The translations under genes and the position numbers were made by a program. The notes beneath the pieces are model-generated. The model was not told the origin of the DNA, did no database searches, and was given only the letters and a program-made list of their open reading frames with translations. 12,040 nucleotides of DNA from Christensenella sp. UBA767 (GTDB taxonomy: Bacteria > Bacillota > Clostridia > Christensenellales > CAG-917): assembly GCA_002297185.1 (NCBI GenBank), contig DBJV01000111.1:1-12040 (forward strand), in the 5' to 3' direction. Positions 7,501-12,040 of the stretch are shown piece after piece. How positions within the stretch are numbered: position 1 is the first letter of the stretch; every line of letters begins with the position of its first letter.

Positions 7501-10500
7501 GTCGAGAGTGTAACTCGGCACGATACCGTCCGCCGACGGCGTTTCGCTGCTCTTCACCACTTTGTATTGACCGCTTACGTCGATTTCGACTTGTCTTTGC
7601 GTGATTGAGAACAACTCTTGCGTTTGGAGGGTTACTCTGTAGTTGCTGTTCACGTCAAACAAACTCTTATCGCTGTTGAATCTATAAGACGCCCACACGT
7701 TTTCGCCCGACTCACGAGTGATACGGTCGCCTGCCTCGTAGAGGAAGAAACCGTTTTCGCTGCCTGCCGACGTATATGCTGCGCTGTCAAAGATTTCCGC
7801 AAGTATGTCTTGCGCCGTCTTTGCGCCGTTAAATGCAAGATCGCTCTCCTTCACGCCGAATTTGAACATCGGGTCGGGATCGCCGTAAACCTTCGTTGCC
7901 GCTTGAACATAGACGTTGATATTGCGTTGGTTTACACGGTGTTGAGCCGTCATAAACGTGATATCGTAGTTATCCACGCCTTCGCTCACGAGCTTGTTGT
8001 CCTTAAGCACGACGTTGTAGAAACCGACCGAATAGAACCCTGTCGGGCTGTAATTTGCAACGTCGAGAGCAAGTGCGAGCATATCTGCCGTAATGCCCTC
8101 TTTTGCCATATCTTCTTCCGCAATACCCGAAACCGTGTATTTCAACACGTTCGTAAGGTCTGCGCCGTATTCTGCATTGGTTTCGACTGCGCTGATGACG
8201 ATTTTACCTTTTGTAATCGTAACTGCGACTTTCGTGAATGTTTGATTGCCCTCGCCGTCCATAGCGAAGTCCGCCGTAACGTAGTTTTCGTTGTTCTTGT
8301 CAATGTAGATTTCAACGAAGTAATCGCCCGGTTTGATAGGAGCCTCTTCAAGAAGAACCCCGTCCTTATCGAAGTAACGATATGCAAAACTCGATGCGGA
8401 TGCTGCGTCCGTAAACGTCATCTCGACGGTCATCGGACGAGAATTGTACGCAACGGAATAGTTGGTGACGGTATAATCCACCACTTTTCTGTACGCAAAC
8501 TCGATATTGAGCGTCTTTGAATTATCGAGCATACCGAGGTTGTCCTTGTCGTCGATTGCAAGTTTAACGCTGTCGTTTTGTGCGTAATTGATATAGTCCT
8601 CGTTGTCCGTATTGGCAATCGTCCACTCGCGAGAGGGCATATAGTTGTAAAGAAGTCTGCTTGCGATGTTGTTGACCGTCAAAGTGAGCGCAAACGGCAC
8701 GAAATCGTCGCCGAGCACCGTGTTCAAAGTTGCGATTTCGCCTCTCGTAAATTTGGTCAACGCATTGCCTTCTTCATCGACGGAAATAATGCTTGCCTCG
8801 CTGTCCGTCACGTCGTTCTTGCCCACTTTTGCATTGAGCGTATAAGTGGTGTTATCGGCAAGTATATAATACGTCTTGAGTTCGGACACGTTGCCTGCTT
8901 GGTCAACCGCCCACACGTAGATAACGCGCATACCTGCTCCGCCGCCGGGAACGATGTTCATTGTGCCGTTCTCTATTGCGGTTTCGCCTTCAGTGGAGAT
9001 ATTGTCGCCCGTGATGTGTTGGAATCTATCGAAATAACCCTTTGAATTATCCGTTATCGAGCCGTATTTTTCCTCAATCTTCAATCCCTCGAGATTGCCG
9101 AGTTCCGTAAGGTTTTGCACCACCTTGATGCCGTAATACACCCTTACGTCCTTGGCGTATTCGCTCGAGAGGAACACGTCGTTGAAGTCGATGCTTGCCA
9201 CGTATTTATCGTATGCGCCCGTGTACCATTGTCTGTCCGAATAACTCGGCAATGCGTCGTAGTTGCCGTCGAAATTCTTGCTGAACGGCGTATCTTCGCC
9301 CGACACCAAATCGGGATTTGTCGGCGCAATCGTATCGATAAGCACCTTAACGCCGCCTACCCACGCCGACGAAATATAACTGTTGCCTTGATGCGAATCC
9401 ATATCGTCAATCGTGGCAAAACTTCCCGTATAAAGCGTAAACGCCGTAATCCACTCTATGCTTTCCGCATTGATGACAAATCTCAACGTTCCGCTGTTCT
9501 TGGTTGCGTCGTAGATGTATTTTGCCGCAACTTTATAATTTCCGCTCGCGTCCGTTATGGTGATTTCGACCTCGTCGTTTTCAACCGCCACCGTGCCGCC
9601 TCCCGTCGGAGTATAGGAGTTATAATAAGATGCAAGTCTGCTTGTATTCACGCCGTTCACGATAGCGTTCTCAAACTTGAACACGTGATAACCCATCAAA
9701 TCCTCGAATACGAGCGTATTGCCCGAGAATCCGAGTGCGCCGAGCAAAATATCCAGCGTCGTAACGCCCTTTGCCCACGTTCCGTTGTCCGCAGGCTTGA
9801 TTGTATGTTTTGAATTATCCGATCTGAGAATATATGACAAATCCACGCTATAATTCGGCGTATCGTAATCCACCTTCGCATAATATGACGACGTTGCGGC
9901 GTTCAAGTTACCTGCAAGGTCAATCGTATAGAACGTAAACAGATAATATCCGTGTCCCTTCGCCGCACTCTCGCTCGTAATCTTTCCGTCCTCTCCGAGC
10001 GTACCTATAGCGTCATATGTGGAAGAACCATAGCTCTTTGCCTTACCAGACACAAAGTCGTAGTCAAAAGTAAATCCTTCGCCTATTCCCAAGGGTTTAA
10101 GTCCCGATTCAAGCAATTCCAAAAGTGTATTAAACTTCTTCGGATCGCCGAGATCTTTAAATTCGTCCGCTCTCTTAATGGTATAGAACCAAAGACGCGG
10201 AGAATAACTACCTGCACTTGTATCCTCGTCGATTTCAAGTTCGGAACCTATCTCAAGACGATTGGCATAAAGCCATTCAAGCAAAGACACGTTATCTTTT
10301 GATTTGACGTAGTCACTATCGGAAAGCGGCGTTCCGTTATCGTTGAGGCTCGTATCAATACCCGTAACTTCGAGACGAGTTGTTACTTTGTTTCCGTCAC
10401 AGTCGATGACGGTTGTTTGGATAGTACAATTTGCAGTAAAGTACAAACTAATGACGATTTTGCCTACGCTCGTTTTGGTGATTTTCGCATAGCCGACCGT

Positions 10501-11787
10501 TTCATTATCCTCATTTTTCAATTCTTTTGTGTACGTCTCGCTCGAATTGTAGAACTCAAATTCCGTCTCGCCGACCTTGACGTACATTATTCTTGAAACT
10601 TTGCTCAGATTGTTTTCATCTTTCCATGTAAGTCCGGATGAGTTATAGCCGGAAATGGACTTATCCGCCGCGCCGACTTTTGTCAATTGCGTCTCGTCAA
10701 AACCTTCGGGATTTGCCGTAGCCTCTTCAATCAACTCGCTTATAGTCTTTCCCGTAGTGTTGAAAGTATTGACATATTCTGTCTGTGCAAATTTATAATA
10801 ATCCGTGTTATTAAATTTCCCGAGTGAGGTATTTGTATAAGATGCCAACTTACCCGATCCGCTGGTCACCTTATCCGTTTTGATAAATTTTGCAGCCGCC
10901 TCACCGAGATATTGATAAAGCGGATAATCCTCCACTTTCTCGATGTACGGTGCTTGCCCGTTTCCGCTTGTACCGCTTACGAACTCGCTTGCAAGTCCTG
11001 CATATGAACTTGATACAATCGGACCCGCACTTCCCTCTACACTGTGTCCTGTAGGCGGAATAATTTCGACTTCAATTGAGTTAAAGACAACCGTTTGCTT
11101 AATAGGATCAGTAAACACAGTTTGAGCTTGAGCCGTTGAGTATGTTTCAAACGCAAGATACGGTTTTGCTTTTGTAAGCGTGACAGTACTGCTATATGCA
11201 TCGCGCTTTTCACTATTGCTTGCTTTACCAAGATTTGCAAGCGCAAGAGCTCCGCTAGATTGGTTACTGCCACCTTCAAAAGATACGGCTGCGTCAACGG
11301 TAACTTTTACATTGAAGTACCCTGTAGCAACCATCTTATTTACAAAATCACCCAAACCCAAGTTTATTCTTGAAGTAACCTGTATGTATAAACTCGCACG
11401 TCCGTCGGCTTGAACATAGTATTGATTGTTGTTCGATGTTGTAATGTTCACATCAACACCAGTATCTTCTGGCTTATAAACACTAACATTCGAATCTGTT
11501 ATCGATATACCCGACAATGACACCTTTTTTGACCAACTACCATTGACAGCCTTTTCCATAGGAAAGCCGAAATCATCTTGTGTCAATCCCGGAATACTTA
11601 CAGGTGTCGATCCGCCATTATCGACAGTCGTTGCATCAGCCACATTAATAGTATTGTCCTCGCCAATCGAGCCGACAAAATCCGAAGTCAATGCAACCGT
11701 AAATACGGTGACAAAGACCAAAGCCAGCACAATCAGTCTGGTTGCCGTGAGAAGAAAACCTTTCAACTCTTTTTTGTTTCTCATCAT
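1516..11787 (-). CDS. Giant membrane-anchored surface protein with Ig-like and MBG/YDG-type repeat modules
   Basis: One uninterrupted frame encodes 3423 residues (roughly 370 kDa). The ATG at 11787 is chosen because GAGGTG at 11799-11794 sits 6 nt upstream and a hydrophobic segment with a basic start follows at once. The frame stays open upstream to 11988 but crosses the promoter and a repeat. In order: signal peptide or membrane segment (about 1-34), Ig-like region with three D-x-[AS]-G-N loops (Asp623, Asp746, Asp962), about sixteen modules with a hallmark [KR]-[VIT]-Y-[GDN]-[GDN]-like motif (Tyr1114 to Tyr3046), a C-terminal domain (about 3250-3385), a Pro-containing linker, a transmembrane helix (3392-3414) and the tail RKKHLKKLI. 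Only six cysteines are visible in the whole chain. There is no LPXTG-type sortase motif, so anchoring is by the helix. MBG/YDG modules are known from bacterial adhesins and cell-surface proteins; the ligand here is unknown. The gene stands alone, with its own promoter and terminator. Confidence 0.9.
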   Translation of the reverse strand: MMRNKKELKGFLLTATRLIVLALVFVTVFTVALTSDFVGSIGEDNTINVADATTVDNGGSTPVSIPGLTQDDFGFPMEKAVNGSWSKKVSLSGISITDSNVSVYKPEDTGVDVNITTSNNNQYYVQADGRASLYIQVTSRINLGLGDFVNKMVATGYFNVKVTVDAAVSFEGGSNQSSGALALANLGKASNSEKRDAYSSTVTLTKAKPYLAFETYSTAQAQTVFTDPIKQTVVFNSIEVEIIPPTGHSVEGSAGPIVSSSYAGLASEFVSGTSGNGQAPYIEKVEDYPLYQYLGEAAAKFIKTDKVTSGSGKLASYTNTSLGKFNNTDYYKFAQTEYVNTFNTTGKTISELIEEATANPEGFDETQLTKVGAADKSISGYNSSGLTWKDENNLSKVSRIMYVKVGETEFEFYNSSETYTKELKNEDNETVGYAKITKTSVGKIVISLYFTANCTIQTTVIDCDGNKVTTRLEVTGIDTSLNDNGTPLSDSDYVKSKDNVSLLEWLYANRLEIGSELEIDEDTSAGSYSPRLWFYTIKRADEFKDLGDPKKFNTLLELLESGLKPLGIGEGFTFDYDFVSGKAKSYGSSTYDAIGTLGEDGKITSESAAKGHGYYLFTFYTIDLAGNLNAATSSYYAKVDYDTPNYSVDLSYILRSDNSKHTIKPADNGTWAKGVTTLDILLGALGFSGNTLVFEDLMGYHVFKFENAIVNGVNTSRLASYYNSYTPTGGGTVAVENDEVEITITDASGNYKVAAKYIYDATKNSGTLRFVINAESIEWITAFTLYTGSFATIDDMDSHQGNSYISSAWVGGVKVLIDTIAPTNPDLVSGEDTPFSKNFDGNYDALPSYSDRQWYTGAYDKYVASIDFNDVFLSSEYAKDVRVYYGIKVVQNLTELGNLEGLKIEEKYGSITDNSKGYFDRFQHITGDNISTEGETAIENGTMNIVPGGGAGMRVIYVWAVDQAGNVSELKTYYILADNTTYTLNAKVGKNDVTDSEASIISVDEEGNALTKFTRGEIATLNTVLGDDFVPFALTLTVNNIASRLLYNYMPSREWTIANTDNEDYINYAQNDSVKLAIDDKDNLGMLDNSKTLNIEFAYRKVVDYTVTNYSVAYNSRPMTVEMTFTDAASASSFAYRYFDKDGVLLEEAPIKPGDYFVEIYIDKNNENYVTADFAMDGEGNQTFTKVAVTITKGKIVISAVETNAEYGADLTNVLKYTVSGIAEEDMAKEGITADMLALALDVANYSPTGFYSVGFYNVVLKDNKLVSEGVDNYDITFMTAQHRVNQRNINVYVQAATKVYGDPDPMFKFGVKESDLAFNGAKTAQDILAEIFDSAAYTSAGSENGFFLYEAGDRITRESGENVWASYRFNSDKSLFDVNSNYRVTLQTQELFSITQRQVEIDVSGQYKVVKSSETPSADGIVPSYTLDAKDAFLADLIAELLEGKLSLATVGTALGESDYDTNKYQGATGFEILLASINDNNVAIVLKSTENYIIYVAKAGTVIIKANREFTYVYGEIVPEGSTYNTNDFTYECDDESVVFDRVDWIMLLSHAEEYINVGRYVATFKDVELYNNGVKLDGVNVEVEPVIINITPAEIQIRPTASAFTKVYGEADSVYGIGFEIVKVNGEAIAKNGSYAGLSYDELLATISGSFARARYSKGIFTAYGTRYDNVLTDNNYYYGYVVNKAFASSNDNFVTNAAIDGEYANAHFEIKPKEIVIHTANLVGVSKYFNGNNVVDYDAAGVTMYDLTSQLVLATDKVKLVANDKYYTVIGDASSDTATHIVLGGFALTGEQSANYTLAYIVNDGHAESIKVIGDKSGENFVIDGTTVEIAYIDNSNSEGVKNDFIYILFKRIGVEKNDVTIVKEYDNTNVLYADNVIIAKSADNKEASTAMLIGAKKTLIVEESGVFSGVKAGEGYLISRVKLVFTFENGNLSAGSVYDYKDNDVDIRVVGNTIELTVRNVKATIAKKKLNAASFATVAPINRDYNSTTSVDVNYTYADNALVTGDSVESVGLKLVGEANGKDFGQHQVTISAENTKISNANYEVDVNDINNNFSGLTVEIQKARLMPNVLFEGKVYDNTTDVNATKRSGSDFTTLYYSDNLRAELAQIHMSGNVTYTLSAMGAPDANVAVDSEGNEIGHNVMISGLTISADDANILKNYRIYGSVYNSGSGYMAFENAQEGTVADYEILQAVKVSKKTIKLITNDFQIAPKVYDGSVTATITIQVPVNGGNREGVLAEHKDLLEIAATGTFSSAKVGKNIKVTVSAPQLKSKNGIDNNIVNNYYLDKSAGAYASNITGTIIERPVAVEVDLGERIYNGYSEIVKNKIRYTMDGIIESEVRNYNVATTGGAYFIDKNVVLDQNKEVDFKEGNVYNPKFTNQGGFDINYVITYKTTVREDGRDSDILAYEDKDGVHYYPQSVPATATAYYYSLRTVSKYVDDADYEDAKDYIVGRYKVNGVEVYLVSDDYAGGKDLGETMTYITGKGKINQRGVYITANSIEKLGTEVAEKMFKKQYDGTTKFYGTIEGTDAATDAYRLTSTGIANVIKGDDVHIANVSAEYNSAYTNAMYVVFTASGLAGKDADNYTIQNTNSGASSDSYTAKLSANTQKRVITSTLQDGEMVYGTTLGNVGGNVEYTIVGADDTSYALNYVESLKSFFIATADFLAITGLEVNEENAKYLAQIDAYTYNLVAGEYVKAADGVRGDYFRFGGETGNAITSLPKPTATFSTSRPNAGAIAKSYYLVGGVANNFAFKFEYTGTGNDGTSKLVVIKRTLYVTTAGINHVKTYGGTDPAIDFLFDGIASGDGLSVFVNNKGVDYRPVVVLAVYNSTTGEYTPAGKYAKTSDTLGENEYYVYYLALPSGLESYDDFAPISNYNVVIGDASTLKAIATTDESGNVVKDSNGKDVYEFAYSFENGAISKKASTITIKLPEMDGISIDTTNNTFTYTYDKATGKGVNRVFDVVKGAKTDDEVRYVKDGVASEASNAGTHTGYVYVKRFVKVDNGDTNGYFIEWSSSEEVTIVIERASAQLKAAPSYEYYNGKAQSYPVNCISVHEGITSGFLEGDYEMSYKIYKNGQYEDVLNPADIKNAGTYIVTFRLTDEFEVNHPNYKKEEVESKFVINQVVVNVTIDKTGYSATTELKEDKSSVTKLRAMYDPNGDYNIGYSVAMGDGYKNNSAIEITKAMTKLAFAKDSDGNERQITGAGKYSFTVSITNENIAGNYALVGNAGVLELTANSFDSDGGSVRIDGDGIVANRLSVRDITDSIIASDINYVAIIKQFMPALSAAADLKDEARVAAVVKMELYCDNQLVVLNGETTSISVAIPNTVNKNLKGIALYTVTKDGTLKKLTDYTVNNGRIEYSTDYVSALVFVDVNPPSLEPWEIGVTVGSILVVVIIVVACVVGIVVRKKHLKKLI
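1546..1614 (-). other. C-terminal transmembrane anchor of the giant protein
   Basis: Residues 3392-3414 are uninterruptedly nonpolar and rich in Val and Ile (GVTVGSILVVVIIVVACVVG and following). The nine-residue tail RKKHLKKLI after it has five Lys or Arg, placing the tail in the cytoplasm and the rest outside. The linker PPSLEPW before it is not a sortase signal. Confidence 0.85.
1641..2040 (-). other. C-terminal juxtamembrane domain of the giant protein
   Basis: Residues about 3250-3382 differ from the repeat modules. They begin SVRIDGDGIVANRLSVRDIT, contain a helical stretch around SDINYVAIIKQFMPALSAAA, and end with strands such as LKGIALYTVTKDGTLKKL and RIEYSTDYVSALVFVDV. The last pattern, a short hairpin ending in [ST]-T-D-x-[FV]-S, resembles the membrane-proximal domain seen before C-terminal anchors in many Firmicutes surface proteins. 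I do not recognise a named family. Confidence 0.55.
2055..8490 (-). repeat. Array of about sixteen divergent MBG/YDG-like modules in the giant protein
   Basis: Each module opens with a linker strand and a hallmark tyrosine motif: AYNS (Tyr1114), EYGAD (1207), KVYGDPDP (1301), VYGE (1516), KVYGEAD (1611), KYFNG (1732), EYDNT (1870), DYNST (1990), KVYDNTT (2082), KVYDG (2219), RIYNG (2322), QYDGTT (2521), MVYGT (2629), KTYGGTDP (2794), TYDK (2955) and YYNGK (3046). Most modules close with an I-x-[KPQR]-[RAK]-x-[IV] linker such as VNQRNINV or ITPAEIQI. Neighbouring motifs are 91 to 215 residues apart, averaging about 129. The wide gaps at 1301-1516 and 2322-2521 may hide degenerate modules. KVYG and KVYD types form rough blocks. 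I saw no long exact DNA repeats between modules, so they are old duplications. Confidence 0.8.
8520..11670 (-). other. N-terminal Ig-like region of the giant protein
   Basis: Residues about 40-1090 lack the Y-G/Y-D hallmark. They contain three turns of the D-x-[AS]-G-N type: DLAGNLN (Asp623), DASGNYK (Asp746) and DQAGNVS (Asp962). Two of these are soon followed by a tyrosine-rich strand and a linker (YYAKVDYDTP, YYILADNT), as at the end of bacterial Ig-like domains. The first 300 residues are rich in Ser, Thr and Asn. This part may be the outermost ligand-facing end, but that is an inference from its position distal to the anchor. Confidence 0.6.
11686..11787 (-). other. Predicted signal peptide or N-terminal membrane segment
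   Basis: The protein starts MMRNKKELKGFLLTATRL with five basic residues, followed by a hydrophobic core about 15 residues long (LIVLALVFVTVFTVALT). There is no clear small-x-small cleavage site. SDFVGS is the likeliest region if it is cut. Export by the Sec route is implied. Confidence 0.75.
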
Positions 11788-11792
11788 AATTT

Positions 11793-11799
11793 CCACCTC
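11793..11799 (-). promoter_or_regulatory. Strong ribosome binding site of the giant gene
   Basis: GAGGTGG on the minus strand includes GAGGTG, a six-base match to the extended anti-Shine-Dalgarno complement AGGAGGTGATC. It lies 6 nt before the ATG at 11787 and 9 nt before the second ATG at 11784. It settles the start against the longer open frame that reaches 11988. Confidence 0.85.
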
Positions 11800-11813
11800 G
11801 GGTTTTGGTGTTA

Positions 11814-11843
11814 TGCGTATATACGCGCTCGCGCATATGCGCA
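11814..11843. promoter_or_regulatory. Twin GC/AT palindromes in the leader of the giant gene
   Basis: Two perfect 12-bp palindromes, GCGTATATACGC (11815-11826) and GCGCATATGCGC (11831-11842), are separated by GCTC. The 30 nt can also fold as one 14-bp stem with a single C-A mismatch and a G-U pair. Nearly all of it alternates purine and pyrimidine. It lies between the expected transcription start (near 11854) and the ribosome binding site, so it could stabilise the mRNA, act as an operator for a dimeric protein, or adopt Z-form DNA. These roles are inferred. Confidence 0.7.
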
Positions 11844-11860
11844 GATTTTTATACATTACA

Positions 11861-11889
11861 ATATTACACAAAAACGATATAAATGTCAA
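11861..11889 (-). promoter_or_regulatory. Sigma-A-type promoter of the giant gene
   Basis: A consensus -35 TTGACA (11889-11884) is followed by a 17-nt spacer and TAATAT (11866-11861), which matches the -10 consensus at four of six positions. Transcription would start near 11854, giving a leader of about 66 nt with the twin palindromes and the ribosome binding site. The -35 box is about 21 nt from the structured repeat copy B. Confidence 0.72.
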
Positions 11890-11911
11890 TACATATTTCT
11901 CAAACAGCATT

Positions 11912-11951
11912 GCGGTCACGACAACAAACGAGATTTGTTGCCGATTACCGC
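11912..11951. repeat. Structured intergenic element, copy B
   Basis: The outer stem GCGGT (11912-11916) with ACCGC (11947-11951) encloses an inner hairpin CAACAAA (11922-11928) with TTTGTTG (11934-11940) and a 5-nt loop. Aligned with copy A at 1000-1041, 13 of the 18 left-arm bases agree. Several differences are paired changes that keep the stem: C11913-G11950 against T1001-A1040, T11916-A11947 against C1004-G1037, and A11927-T11935 against C1015-G1026. The distance to the 72-nt block is 17 nt here and 18 nt in copy A. Confidence 0.65.
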
Positions 11952-11968
11952 ATTTGTTCTCGAAATTT

Positions 11969-12040
11969 CTACCGCGCAACCGATACACGCTATCAGTTCA
12001 AGCAAGGATAAAAACTCCAACCACAGTTTCGCTATATCGC
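11969..12040 (+). repeat. 72-nt conserved repeat block, copy B (reaches window edge)
   Basis: This block is 65/72 identical to 1060-1131, gap-free and in the same orientation. The seven differences fall in the middle and right half, while the first 17 and last 14 positions are identical. It ends exactly where the window ends, so the true length of the match cannot be seen. It lies about 80 nt upstream of the -35 box of the giant gene. Confidence 0.88.

Noticed and set aside
11788..11988. Extension of the giant protein by 67 residues to an upstream start at 11988
   Set aside because: The extension would cover the ribosome binding site, the leader palindromes, the promoter, the structured element and part of the 72-nt repeat. 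It would also bury the signal peptide inside the chain. The ATG at 11787 has a good ribosome binding site.
1060..12040. CRISPR array or integron cassette sites as an explanation of the repeats
   Set aside because: There are only two copies of the block, about 10.9 kb apart, with no regular spacers. No cas or integrase gene is present, and the stems lack the paired core sites expected of integron recombination sites.

Overview
The window looks like a piece of an uncultured anaerobic Bacillota (Clostridia-type) chromosome. The grounds are strong Shine-Dalgarno sites, sigma-A-like promoters, a V-type ATPase-like stalk subunit, an RpiB-type isomerase, and a giant secreted adhesin-like protein with a C-terminal membrane anchor. 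No species can be named from this sequence. All three genes are on the minus strand.

Left part (1-870): rpiB, for ribose-5-phosphate isomerase B, overlaps by 8 nt a small coiled-coil gene that resembles the peripheral-stalk subunit (G/H, NtpF or AhaH type) of V/A-type ATPases. A clear promoter (TTGAAA, 17 nt, TAAAAT) lies just upstream of rpiB. Transcription runs off the left edge, where more ATPase genes may follow. A perfect 20-bp AT-rich inverted repeat (1-20 and 962-981) brackets this pair.

Middle (871-1515): about 640 nt with no credible gene but dense structure. It holds the AT-rich repeat arm, a two-stem structured element, a 72-nt conserved block, two short hairpins, a dispersed-repeat-like stretch starting GTCATTCTGAG, two further hairpins, and a roughly 149-nt nested palindrome that contains the stop codon of the giant gene and probably ends its transcript.

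Most of the window (1516-11787) is one gene of 3423 codons. It encodes a predicted signal peptide or N-terminal membrane segment, an Ig-like N-terminal third, about sixteen MBG/YDG-like beta modules spaced on average about 129 residues apart, a C-terminal domain, and a transmembrane helix with a basic tail. It has a consensus-like promoter, a strong ribosome binding site, and a leader carrying two perfect 12-bp palindromes of alternating purine and pyrimidine. The likely role is surface attachment or cell-envelope decoration, but no ligand can be named.

The most notable non-coding result is that the structured element plus 72-nt block occurs twice in the same orientation, once downstream of the giant gene (1000-1131) and once upstream (11912-12040). 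The 72-nt blocks agree at 65 of 72 positions. The adjoining hairpins differ in sequence but keep base pairing through compensatory changes. The pair encloses only the giant gene with its promoter and terminator, so it could be an uncharacterised structured intergenic element or the boundary of an exchangeable surface-protein cassette.
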